Assembly (NCBI GenBank): GCA_019312705.1
Contig: JAFDCW010000247.1
Coordinates: 1 to 11,157 of the forward strand
Direction: 5' to 3'
Length of the DNA stretch: 11,157 bases
DNA from: Deltaproteobacteria bacterium
GTDB lineage: Bacteria > Myxococcota > Polyangia > Polyangiales > B10-G4
A program made the position numbers and the translations under genes. The notes under the pieces are model-generated. The model was not told the DNA's origin. It saw only the letters and a program-made list of their open reading frames with translations, and made no database searches. Below, piece by piece: positions 1 to 7,417 of this stretch. The stretch's first letter is position 1, and each line of letters starts with the position of its first letter.

Positions 1-150
1 GGCCTCCTCGTGCTCAGTCAGGCGGTCGGCATCGACGCCGTCTTGGCGAGCTTCTTCGGTGAGCATCGGGGGGCGAGCTTACGCCAGGCCCAGGGGATCC
101 CGAATACAATCTCGCCGTACACGCGCGGCAGGCCCCAAGACCCGCTATGA
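1..150 (+). CDS. 3' end of an unidentified gene (partial)
   Basis: The first frame is open from the window edge to a TGA at 148-150, giving 49 residues. The reading begins GLLVLSQAVGIDAVLASFFG and shows the G/C-rich third codon positions typical of real genes here; the other two forward frames do not. The product cannot be recognised from so short a C-terminal piece. The next gene starts 10 bp downstream on the same strand, so the two could be co-transcribed. The last 20 residues or so look less gene-like than the first 30, and the call rests on codon bias alone. Confidence 0.4.
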   Translation, partial: GLLVLSQAVGIDAVLASFFGEHRGASLRQAQGIPNTISPYTRGRPQDPL

Positions 151-160
151 TGGTCGGGCC

Positions 161-2470
161 ATGGCGCGCGTGCTCGTCGTCCATCCGCCGGTCTCGCTAG
201 CGCCGGACTTCATCGACTATCCGTATTTCGCGGACCTCGGGGCGGTCCAGGTCGCGGCGACTCTCCGCCACGCGGGGCACGACGTCACCCTCGTCGATGC
301 CTACGCCCTCCCGACCTCGGGGCTCGTTCCCCGGGACGACGGCCGGCTGCTGCTCGGGGCCCCCGCGACCGATGTCATCACGCATTGCCAGGGCGCCTTG
401 CGATCCTCGGGCGACGCCGCCCCCGACCTCGTCGTGTGCGCCTACACGCCGTTTCACCGCCCGCCGCACCGAGACCCGGTGTTCGCCGAGGTGCTGACCG
501 GACTGCGCGAGTTCGGCGCCCCGGTGCTGCTCGCGGATTGCTACCAGTCGGGCCAACACTACATCGAGGTGGACGGCGACGTCGTCCTCGCCGCCTACCC
601 CGAGGCCGCTGGGTGGCTCAAATACGAGGCCGAGCAAACGCTCCTCGGGCTCCTCGAAGACGCTTCCTACGCGGGAGTGCACCGGGGAGAGGCGCCGGTC
701 CTCGACGACCTGCCCTTCCCGGCCTGGGACCTCGTCGATCTCGAGGCCCACGATGCCTTCCGCCGTCGCGTCTCCCAAGGGCTCAGGCGGGGCGCCTGGA
801 GCTTCCCCATCGACGGCCGGACGCTGCCCCTCGTCACCTCGCGCGGCTGCCCCTTTCAGTGCGTGCACTGTTCGAGCAACCCAGACCGCCAGGACGGTGA
901 GCCCAAGACCCAGCGGCGGTATTCTTCGCAGCGCCTCGCCGAGTATGTGCGCACCCTCGCGGTCGACCACGGCGCGACCCGCCTCGCGGCCCTCGACGAG
1001 CTCATCAACGTCAACCCGAGCCACTTCGATACGTTCCTCGACCACGCCCTCGAACACGGCCTCGCCTTCGACGTGCCCAACGGCATGCGCGCGGACTACC
1101 TGTCGCCGCGCCACTTCGCGCGCATGCGCGGCCACGTCACCACGGTGAGCGTCAGCGCCGAGAGCGGCGCCCAAAGGGTGGTCTCCGAGGTCGTGAACAA
1201 GCAGCTCGACCTCAAAGAGATCGAGCGCGTCGCCGAGGCCGCCCACCGGGCCGCGGTGCCCCTGATGATTCACTGGATCATCGGCATGCCCGGGGAGAGC
1301 GCCGAGGAAATCAACCAAACCCTCGAGCGCGCCCTCGACCTGTGGGACCGCTTCCATGCGTTCCCCGCCGTGCAGTTCGCGACGCCCTTGCCGGGGACCG
1401 GCCTCGCCAAGGGCCATGCGTTGCCCGTCGTCGACGATTGGGGCCCCCACTTCCAGAAGTCCCCGGCCCAGCCCGGAGCCGCGGTCGATGGCGCCACCCT
1501 CGAACGTTTCAAGGCCACCTTCGACGGGCGCCTCGAGGCGTCGACGGGCCCCCAGAAGCTGATCATCAACGTCACCTACGTCTGCAACAACCACTGCACC
1601 TTCTGCGCCGTCGGCACACGGACGATGGTCGACGGTCACCCTACCCGGCAGCGTGAGCACCTCGCGAAGTACCGCCGCCACGGGGTGCGCATGGTCGACT
1701 TCGACGGAGGCGAGCCGACCCTGAACCCCGAGCTGATCCCCCTCATCCGCTACGCCCGGAAGCTCGGCTACGACCGGATCAACGTGACCACCAACGGTCG
1801 CCTCGCCGTCTACGAGGACTACGCCAAAAAGCTCGTGCGTTCCGGCCTGACGACCTTGCTCTTCAGCGTGCACGGCCCCGACGCCAAGACCCACGCCCAA
1901 CAGACCGGCGTAGCGGAGGCGTTCGAACAAACCACCCGGGGCATCGAGAACTGCGTGCGCCTCGCTCCCGAGGGCGTCGACCTCGGCATGAACATCACCA
2001 TCACCAAGGGCAACCACGAGCTGCTCCCCGAGGTGACCCAGCTCGCCTGGGACCTGGGCCTCCGGTGGCTCAACATCCAGTTCCTGACGCCCTTCGGCCG
2101 GGCCACGAAGTGGGTCGCGCCGAATACCCAGCACGCCGCCGATATCGCGATGGCGGTGATGGACGAATGGCGCGGGCGCATGAAGTTCGAGGTCATCAAC
2201 CTGCCCTACTGCTTCATGCCCGGCTACGAGGCCCACATGGCGGGCGACCTCAACAAGCTCTCGCGCCACATGATCTTCGTGAACAACGAGACGGTGAACC
2301 TCGCCGACTACCTCGGAGAGCGACGCACGCACCGCCCCGAATGCGCGCCCTGCCCGCACCGGTGCTTCTGCGGCGGCTTCTACGACCTCGAGGACGCTCC
2401 GGAGCCACCGTGGCTGGTGAGCGCCGACTCCCTGGTCCGGCCCGTCTCCCCGGACCTCGACGTGCGCTGA
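161..2470 (+). CDS. B12-binding-like / tandem radical SAM fusion protein
   Basis: A 769-residue protein that seems to be two radical SAM enzymes in one chain. The N-terminus (about 1-165) reads like the Rossmann-type cobalamin-binding domain of B12-dependent radical SAM proteins (VLVVHPP start, a GAVQVAATLRHAGH helix), but no DxHxxG cobalamin-ligand motif is seen. The first radical SAM core has Cys230, Cys234 and Cys237 (CX3CX2C, in RGCPFQCVHC) and a later IIGMPGES strand, as in MiaB/HemN-like B12 radical SAM proteins. The second core has Cys475, Cys479 and Cys482 (CNNHCTFC) followed by GGEPTL, as in MoaA/SPASM-type enzymes. A C-terminal CX2CX3CXC cluster (CAPCPHRCFC) may bind an auxiliary Fe-S cluster. 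Both cores should bind [4Fe-4S] and S-adenosylmethionine; the substrate is unknown. The ATG at 161 is chosen because the domain begins at once there, although the frame stays open upstream to a GTG at 59. No strong ribosome binding site is visible. The gene converges on the next one with a 7 bp gap. Confidence 0.85.
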   Translation: MARVLVVHPPVSLAPDFIDYPYFADLGAVQVAATLRHAGHDVTLVDAYALPTSGLVPRDDGRLLLGAPATDVITHCQGALRSSGDAAPDLVVCAYTPFHRPPHRDPVFAEVLTGLREFGAPVLLADCYQSGQHYIEVDGDVVLAAYPEAAGWLKYEAEQTLLGLLEDASYAGVHRGEAPVLDDLPFPAWDLVDLEAHDAFRRRVSQGLRRGAWSFPIDGRTLPLVTSRGCPFQCVHCSSNPDRQDGEPKTQRRYSSQRLAEYVRTLAVDHGATRLAALDELINVNPSHFDTFLDHALEHGLAFDVPNGMRADYLSPRHFARMRGHVTTVSVSAESGAQRVVSEVVNKQLDLKEIERVAEAAHRAAVPLMIHWIIGMPGESAEEINQTLERALDLWDRFHAFPAVQFATPLPGTGLAKGHALPVVDDWGPHFQKSPAQPGAAVDGATLERFKATFDGRLEASTGPQKLIINVTYVCNNHCTFCAVGTRTMVDGHPTRQREHLAKYRRHGVRMVDFDGGEPTLNPELIPLIRYARKLGYDRINVTTNGRLAVYEDYAKKLVRSGLTTLLFSVHGPDAKTHAQQTGVAEAFEQTTRGIENCVRLAPEGVDLGMNITITKGNHELLPEVTQLAWDLGLRWLNIQFLTPFGRATKWVAPNTQHAADIAMAVMDEWRGRMKFEVINLPYCFMPGYEAHMAGDLNKLSRHMIFVNNETVNLADYLGERRTHRPECAPCPHRCFCGGFYDLEDAPEPPWLVSADSLVRPVSPDLDVR

Positions 2471-2477
2471 GCCCGCC

Positions 2478-3953
2478 CTACTCGACGGTCAAGATGTACG
2501 CGCCCATGGCGCCGCTGAAGCCGTAGACCTGAAAGAAGTTGCCGGCGGCAACGGTCAGCTCTTCGGTATTGCCCCGGCCGGCACTCATGCCCACCTCGGC
2601 CCCGCTCGCGTCGAGGGCGACGAGGTCGAGGTCTCCCTCCGCGTGCTCGAACTCGATGCGCACCGTCCGGGTACTGCTCCCGGTCACGCGGTACATGTCC
2701 GGAAAATCGCAGATGCGGCCGTCGATGGTGCCCGTCTCGATGCCGTAGGCGGTCTCCATGGTGTTGATCATGCCGAGGTCGTCGCAGCCCACGTCGGGCA
2801 GCGAGCGGCCGGTGCGGAAGCGCCAACGATAGGTCGTGGGAGACCCGCCGACGGTCGCGTTCATGGTCACCTCGTACAGGGCGGTCTCGAGACTCGTGCC
2901 GGGGGGAGGTACGAAAGCGATGTGGTCGTCCATGTATCCCATCTGCTCGTGGGGCGTCGGGCCGCCGTCCCAGTACGTCGCGAAGAGGGGGACCTCGACG
3001 CCGGTATCGACGTTGCGGTACGTGCCCGAGGCGTCGCGGATGTCGCCCATGCCGTGCAGGCCGAGGGAGGGGATCGCGGCGCTCGCAGGACAGGAGCCGC
3101 CGGCGAGGGGATCTGCGACGGTCGGGCACGGGGACTCGTTGCCGCCGAACTGCCGCGCCGTGCCGACGATGTCTCCGGGGGGCCAGAAGATCGGGTGTGG
3201 GGCCGGGGTGCCGTTGACGGTGCCCTGGCGGTAGAGGATGCAGGCCCAGCCCTGCTCGCCGCCGCCGATGGAGGCGGTCTGGTAGTCGATGCCGACCCGT
3301 TCGAGGCCCGGGTGGATGAGCGGCAGGCGGTGGTAGAGGGTATCCATCCAACCGTCGACGGCCTCTGCGATGTCGGCCTGGCCGAGGGAGAGCACGGAGT
3401 CGATGCCGGCCTCGTTGCCTTCTTCGGAGGCGTAGGGGCGGGAGAGGTCTTCGCGGTGGCCGAGCTGCGGCGAGCCAACCTCCTGGGAGAGCTGGACGAG
3501 GTAGCTGTTGTGCAGAGCGCACCCGGCGCTGAGGGCCGGGTCGTGTTCGACCGGGTCGAGGCCGACGGAGGCGCGATACCAGTTCACGCGCGCGAGGCCA
3601 TCGACGTGCACATCGCCGGTTTGGGCGGGCCGTGCCGGGAAGGTGCACGCCTGGCGCTGGTCGGCGTTGGCCACCGACGGGCAGTTGTCGCTGTCGTTGG
3701 ACACGCCGTCGCCGTCGATGTCATCGGGGGTCGACGGGCCGTGTTCGACGTCGGGGATGCCGACCGGCGCGAGGGGACCGGGGGTGCAGGCGTCGTCGCA
3801 AGCGGACTGCATGGCATGCAGGCTAGCAAGGATATGGCGAGGCGGTAGGGATATGCCGAGGATGTATTGGGCGGATCCGGGTTGTGGCGTGCGGCGGACG
3901 GTTCCCGCTACGGAAGAGGCCAACGAAGTACCGGTTCGGCGGCCACGCATCAT
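2478..3953 (-). CDS. Exported-type CAP (SCP/PR-1) protein with TSP3 loop and PPC domain
   Basis: A modular protein of up to 491 residues. Residues 79-99 form a thrombospondin type-3 calcium loop (DIDGDGVSND then DNCP and N.DQ). Residues about 119-243 form a bacterial CAP/SCP domain (LARVNWYRASVGLDPV, then GWMDTLYHRLPLIHP and the RVGIDY strand). Residues about 253-381 resemble the Ig-like domain that often follows CAP in these proteins (FWPPGD, GGNESPCP, ending in RWRFRTG). Residues about 412-491 form a PPC (pre-peptidase C-terminal) domain with the GDLDLVALDASG signature. All of this points to a cell-surface or secreted protein; the molecular role of bacterial CAP proteins is mostly unknown. 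The start is uncertain: ATG 3953 lies 10 bp after the upstream gene but has no ribosome binding site and gives no signal peptide, and ATG 3812 (444 residues, starting MQSACDDACTPG) is an alternative. The export signal is therefore not seen in frame. Confidence 0.8.
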   Translation of the reverse strand: MMRGRRTGTSLASSVAGTVRRTPQPGSAQYILGISLPPRHILASLHAMQSACDDACTPGPLAPVGIPDVEHGPSTPDDIDGDGVSNDSDNCPSVANADQRQACTFPARPAQTGDVHVDGLARVNWYRASVGLDPVEHDPALSAGCALHNSYLVQLSQEVGSPQLGHREDLSRPYASEEGNEAGIDSVLSLGQADIAEAVDGWMDTLYHRLPLIHPGLERVGIDYQTASIGGGEQGWACILYRQGTVNGTPAPHPIFWPPGDIVGTARQFGGNESPCPTVADPLAGGSCPASAAIPSLGLHGMGDIRDASGTYRNVDTGVEVPLFATYWDGGPTPHEQMGYMDDHIAFVPPPGTSLETALYEVTMNATVGGSPTTYRWRFRTGRSLPDVGCDDLGMINTMETAYGIETGTIDGRICDFPDMYRVTGSSTRTVRIEFEHAEGDLDLVALDASGAEVGMSAGRGNTEELTVAAGNFFQVYGFSGAMGAYILTVE

Positions 3954-3963
3954 GTTACGCGGC

Positions 3964-4965
3964 TCAGCCCGCCCGCATGCGCTCGAACGCCCGGAACACG
4001 AGCTCCGGTTCTTGCTCTTTCGCGCACTCGATCATCAACGGAGGCAGAGCGAAACGCACGGAGCCCGCGGCGTCCCGCATCGACGGCTGGCCCGCCGCCG
4101 GATCGCCTTCGTCGGGCGGCAGGAAGAATGTCTGACCGAGGTGACGGCGGAACACCTCTCCGATGTAGCCGCAGAGGACACTGAAGTCGCCCTCATTCAG
4201 GTTGACCCGGCCGCTGGCGAAGGAAGGTTGCGCGCTGACGAGGAGCTCGCCGGCCGCGGAAAGGGACTCGGGGGAGAAGTCGAGTTTCTTCTGAGTCTTT
4301 TGGTGGACGGTCGCGAGGAAGGCATCGAAGCGATCCGTCATGAACGTGAGCCAGGTGGCGAACTCAGCCTCGGACATCTGGGCCCGCAGCCGAGGCTGTT
4401 GCCCATAGACGCGTGAGAGCAGCTCGGCATCGCGGCGATGGACGGTGAAGGTCACGAGGTCGAAGGGGCCGAGGTCCGGCCCGCCGTCGTAGTGGAGCAC
4501 GGGGACGCCATAGTACTGATAGCGCGGGTCGTCCGTCGGCAGGCGCGCTTCGAGTTTGAGCTCGCGCCGAAACACCTCGAAGACATACGTGCTGAAGCCC
4601 AGGTGGAGCGCGCGATTCTCTGCGCGGTGTAGCTCGGCCAGCGAGGCGAATTGGTCGACGAGGTAGGCGCCGACGGGGCCGAGCGACTCCGCTGTGAAAT
4701 CCAATGCCATCCTGGTGGCGGCGTCGAGGGGGCCCGAGGGATCGGGGAGCCGCCTGAGGATCTCCGCCCGGCCCTCGAGCCAGTTTTGGTACGCGGCTTC
4801 GTCCATACGAACGAAGCGTACGACCTGCGCCGAATGGCGCCCAGTGCCGACCGCGCGAGCGAGACGCCTACCGCTCTGCAGCCAAGAACCTGCGGTGCGC
4901 CGACCTGCCGTTCGTGCCCACGCCCGATTTGCATGATCGAGCAATTCTCGCTCGCTCGGACTCAT
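3964..4965 (-). CDS. Unrecognised protein with an internal duplication
   Basis: A 333-residue, probably cytoplasmic protein with no signal peptide or membrane segment. The family is not recognised. Residues 90-136 and 230-276 align without gaps over 47 positions, with 17 identities by eye. Both begin F..ESL...G..LV and end Y..EVFRR.L, so the protein seems to be two copies of a module of about 140 residues. The GYIGEVFRRHLG segment vaguely recalls DUF3806-like proteins, but this is not a firm assignment. The start is uncertain: ATG 4965 has only GAGG placed almost against it, and an internal ATG at 4806 (MDEAAYQNWLEG) would still keep both modules. It lies directly upstream of the CAP-protein gene on the same strand and may share its transcript. 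Confidence 0.7.
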   Translation of the reverse strand: MSPSERELLDHANRAWARTAGRRTAGSWLQSGRRLARAVGTGRHSAQVVRFVRMDEAAYQNWLEGRAEILRRLPDPSGPLDAATRMALDFTAESLGPVGAYLVDQFASLAELHRAENRALHLGFSTYVFEVFRRELKLEARLPTDDPRYQYYGVPVLHYDGGPDLGPFDLVTFTVHRRDAELLSRVYGQQPRLRAQMSEAEFATWLTFMTDRFDAFLATVHQKTQKKLDFSPESLSAAGELLVSAQPSFASGRVNLNEGDFSVLCGYIGEVFRRHLGQTFFLPPDEGDPAAGQPSMRDAAGSVRFALPPLMIECAKEQEPELVFRAFERMRAG

Positions 4966-5077
4966 TCCTCGTTCTGCCTGGAGTCGATCTAAAGCTAGTC
5001 ATTACCGTTGGTTGACGCGAAGAGCCCGAGTTCTCTCGCCTTGGTCCGCAGCTTGCGATGTGCCCGAACAACATTTC

Positions 5078-5084
5078 AAGGAGG
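5078..5084 (+). promoter_or_regulatory. Strong Shine-Dalgarno site
   Basis: AAGGAGG, 6 bases before the ATG at 5091. It decides the start of the small membrane protein against the in-frame ATG at 5058. It is one of only two near-perfect ribosome binding sites in the window, which suggests efficient translation. Confidence 0.85.
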
Positions 5085-5090
5085 TTCGAC

Positions 5091-5516
5091 ATGAGCAAGC
5101 TGAGCATGGGTAGTCTGACGGTGAACGACGCGGGAGAAGGCAAGGTGAACTTGCCGCTCGCCATGGTGGGGGCCGTCGGTGGTGCCCTCGCGATGGGTGT
5201 CGTCTATGGCGTCCTCGGGCGCTTCATCGGTGAATACGCCTACATCGCATTTCTGATCGGCGGCGCCAGTGGCATCGGCGCCATGAAGCTCGGAGGCGGT
5301 CGTTCGATGGTCGCCGGGGTCGTCGCCGCCGTCGCGTCTCTCATCGCGGTGCTCGGCGCCAAGGTGATCATCGGCTCTCCCGAGGGCACGAGCCTAATCG
5401 CCTACCACACGACGATGTTCGACATCATCTTCTGCTACGTCGCCAACCCGGTCGCCGCGTTCTTCGCGGCGGGCACGGACCAAGCGCGCGCGGTGCTCGA
5501 CCGGCTGCCCATCTAA
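5091..5516 (+). CDS. Small hydrophobic membrane protein, function unknown
   Basis: A 141-residue protein with a polar N-terminal tail (about 1-20), then three clear hydrophobic segments rich in Gly and Ala at about 21-43, 48-66 and 71-94. A fourth, weaker hydrophobic stretch lies at about 108-127 (MFDIIFCYVANPVAAFFAA), and the tail is charged. It is likely an inner-membrane protein. No family is recognised and there are no catalytic motifs. The start at 5091 is set by the AAGGAGG site six bases upstream. It stands alone: the gene to its left is divergent and the one to its right convergent. A strong ribosome binding site on an isolated small gene suggests notable expression. Confidence 0.8.
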   Translation: MSKLSMGSLTVNDAGEGKVNLPLAMVGAVGGALAMGVVYGVLGRFIGEYAYIAFLIGGASGIGAMKLGGGRSMVAGVVAAVASLIAVLGAKVIIGSPEGTSLIAYHTTMFDIIFCYVANPVAAFFAAGTDQARAVLDRLPI

Positions 5517-5519
5517 ACA

Positions 5520-5540
5520 GGATCGCGCGGTTGGCGATCC
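5520..5540 (+). terminator. Short hairpin after the membrane-protein gene
   Basis: GGATCGC (5520-5526) pairs perfectly with GCGATCC (5534-5540) across a 7-base loop, beginning three bases after the stop codon. No T-tract follows, so it is at best a weak or non-canonical terminator. Confidence 0.35.
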
Positions 5541-5555
5541 ATCCCGATCGACGAA

Positions 5556-5600
5556 GGATCCGAGACCCCGAGCTCTTCGCGCTCGACCGGTCTCCGATCC
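5556..5600. terminator. Imperfect long inverted repeat between convergent genes
   Basis: Positions 5556-5567 pair with 5589-5600 at 11 of 12 positions (one C-C mismatch, 5561/5595). Inside that stem, CGAGC (5569-5573) pairs with GCTCG (5581-5585) around a 7-base loop. It sits between the ends of two convergent genes (stops at 5516 and 5629), where a bidirectional terminator or read-through barrier would be expected. There is no U-tract on either side. Confidence 0.45.
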
Positions 5601-5628
5601 GCCTCCCGCGATCGCCGTGCCTGTATCG

Positions 5629-7092
5629 TCAGGAGCAGTAGTCGCGGGCCCCTTCACCACAGACTGACGCCCTCGAGCCGAATGCGTTCAGGCCGGTGCA
5701 CGCCGTGCCGGTGGGACAGCAGGGTAAGCCCGTCAGGCCACAGCACCGCTGACCACCAGGGAAGGCGTCGCAGCGGCCGTCGGTCCCACACTGGCTGGAC
5801 GACGTGCAGGCGGGCACACAGACGCCTCCAGACCCGACAAATTCGCAGCTGAACTGGCTGCCTCGTCCACACTCCGAGAAGCTGCCCAAAGTGGAGCAGG
5901 TCTGGAGGCAGATGCTGAAGTCGCCGAAGCCGACGCAGCTCGTCCCGGACGCACAGGTCACCGAGGCACTGCAGAGGTCTGTGCAGACACCGCCGGTCAC
6001 ATCGGTCAAACAGAACGGTCGACCCGTGTTCGTCCCGGGGCGACAGTCCCCATCGGCGGTGCACGCCGCTCCGACGCTCCCAGCACCGGGCGGCAAACAC
6101 ATGCGATCGATGACTCCGCAGGCCTGGGGCGCTGCACAGGAGAAGCACGCCGGGTTTCCTTCGCCGCAGATCGAAGCGGTGGTCGTCACGCAAGTTCCCG
6201 AGGCGGTGTCGCAGCATTCAGCCGCTGTGCAGCCCGAACACGCCGACGCCGACATGCAGACACCCGCCGAACACGAGCCTCCTGGGCACGCAGCACATGC
6301 CCCGCCGCCCGCGCCGCACTGGGAAGTGGATTGATCTCGGTTGGGAACGCATCGATTTCCGTCGCAACAGCCGTCGCAAGTCGAGTCGTTGCAGGGGACT
6401 ACGCATTCACCGGCGACGCACTCCTCGTTCACTTCACAGGCATCGCAGTAGAGCCCCCCACGCCCGCACATTTCCCGGCTGTCGCCCCCGTGGCAAATCG
6501 CAACCGCATCGAAACAGCCAGCGCAAGAGGTGTCCTGACACCGTCCCGTCGCATTGCATGAAAGGCTGAGCGCGCAGAGCTCACATGAAGACGACCCCTG
6601 GCCGCACGAAAGATTGCTATCTCCCGTCAAGCACCCCGCGACGTCGTCACAGCAGCCGTCGCAGTTGGCCGGGTTGCACGCCGGGTCAGGAGGAATACAA
6701 GCGCCTGCCACGAATGCATCGCCGGCCGGGCACGCGGTGCAGGCGGCCCCATCTCGTCCGCAGGCATCTGGGAAAGCCCCGGTGACGCAGGTGCCCGAGT
6801 CTAGACATCCGGTGCAAATCCCCGGTGTCGTGCCAGTGCACGTCCCAGCCTCGCAGAGCGCTCCTGGTGCACAGGCTTGGCACGCCGTCCCACCTTGCCC
6901 GCACGCTGTGACGTCCGTGCCGGGTTCGATGCACGTGTCTCCATCACAGCAGCCAGCGCACTCGCCGCAGGTCGGTCGCGGCGCATCGACGCCCCCACCG
7001 CTATCCGTTGGCACGGGCTCTCGGCGGCCGGACGAACAGGCGGCGATGGCAGCGATGAGAAACAGGGAAGAAACAAAAGGTGATACTCGCAT
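5629..7092 (-). CDS. Cysteine-repeat outer-surface lipoprotein
   Basis: A 487-residue protein with a lipoprotein signal: basic N-terminus, hydrophobic core, then an IAAC lipobox with acylated Cys19. A short polar linker leads to six tandem cysteine-rich units between about residues 42 and 332. Each runs roughly C..C.GCCD...C, then CG.GG..C..C, then C....C; unit 6 is the most diverged. The C-terminal third (about 338-487) is still cysteine-rich but follows another pattern (AACTADGDC, GGVCTDLC, QRCCGLTGLPCCP). Such proteins are common in Myxococcota and are presumably surface-exposed and disulphide-bonded; their function is unknown and automated names for them are often unreliable. The start is supported by GGAG seven bases upstream. 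Codon third positions look less strictly G/C than in the neighbours, perhaps because of the many Cys, Thr and Ser codons. It probably has its own promoter upstream of 7092. Confidence 0.8.
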   Translation of the reverse strand: MRVSPFVSSLFLIAAIAACSSGRREPVPTDSGGGVDAPRPTCGECAGCCDGDTCIEPGTDVTACGQGGTACQACAPGALCEAGTCTGTTPGICTGCLDSGTCVTGAFPDACGRDGAACTACPAGDAFVAGACIPPDPACNPANCDGCCDDVAGCLTGDSNLSCGQGSSSCELCALSLSCNATGRCQDTSCAGCFDAVAICHGGDSREMCGRGGLYCDACEVNEECVAGECVVPCNDSTCDGCCDGNRCVPNRDQSTSQCGAGGGACAACPGGSCSAGVCMSASACSGCTAAECCDTASGTCVTTTASICGEGNPACFSCAAPQACGVIDRMCLPPGAGSVGAACTADGDCRPGTNTGRPFCLTDVTGGVCTDLCSASVTCASGTSCVGFGDFSICLQTCSTLGSFSECGRGSQFSCEFVGSGGVCVPACTSSSQCGTDGRCDAFPGGQRCCGLTGLPCCPTGTACTGLNAFGSRASVCGEGARDYCS

Positions 7093-7177
7093 TGACGTAC
7101 TCCGGGCATGCTGCCGACTCTGAGGTTAGCCTGGCAGAAATGAACTACGGACAGAATGAGATTCGACACGGCAGTCG

Positions 7178-7417
7178 ATGCACGAACCCCATCCTGGCGG
7201 CGGCGAGCATGCCCCTGCGTCCGCCAGTCGCTCGCCTCGCCGCCGTCTCGAGTGTCAGACCGCAGCCTTCGATCATACCGTCGAGTGCATCCGCGACCTC
7301 GGATGCACGGCGGCCGCGTTCGACTCCTGTTCGAACCTCGAGGAGCGGCTCGCCGCATGCCCGGACTTCCCCACTATCGTGACCGCGGACCTCGACGCCT
7401 GTTTCGACGGAGGCTGA
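7178..7417 (+). CDS. Short cysteine-patterned ORF, possibly a 3' remnant
   Basis: The frame is open from 7160 to a TGA at 7415-7417, with an ATG at 7178 giving 79 residues. From about 7233 the codons become strongly G/C-ending, and the translation has an ordered pattern of six cysteines (LECQ, VECIRDLGC, FDSC, LAACP, LDACF) like the C-terminal part of an exported myxobacterial protein. The first 18 residues or so do not look coding, there is no ribosome binding site and no signal peptide. It is most likely the surviving 3' end of a decayed or frameshifted gene, though a genuine small protein cannot be excluded. Confidence 0.4.
   Translation: MHEPHPGGGEHAPASASRSPRRRLECQTAAFDHTVECIRDLGCTAAAFDSCSNLEERLAACPDFPTIVTADLDACFDGG

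Noticed and set aside
59..160. N-terminal extension of the radical SAM protein from GTG 59
   Set aside because: The 34 extra residues are Arg-rich and unlike the family, while the B12-binding-type fold starts directly at ATG 161 and the other frame here looks like the end of the preceding gene.
197..2359. 720-residue minus-strand ORF opposite the radical SAM gene
   Set aside because: The plus-strand frame has complete radical SAM motifs. The antisense frame is open because third codon positions are nearly always G or C, and its translation has no recognisable domain.
1..2470. RiPP biosynthesis cluster around the radical SAM protein
   Set aside because: No precursor-peptide ORF, leader-binding domain, transporter or protease could be recognised next to it in the window.
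2643..3848. 401-residue plus-strand ORF opposite the CAP protein
   Set aside because: The minus strand carries the TSP3, CAP and PPC signatures; the plus-strand reading is a codon-bias shadow.
5012..5017. TTGACG as a -35 box for the small membrane-protein gene
   Set aside because: No acceptable -10 sequence is found 16-18 bases downstream.
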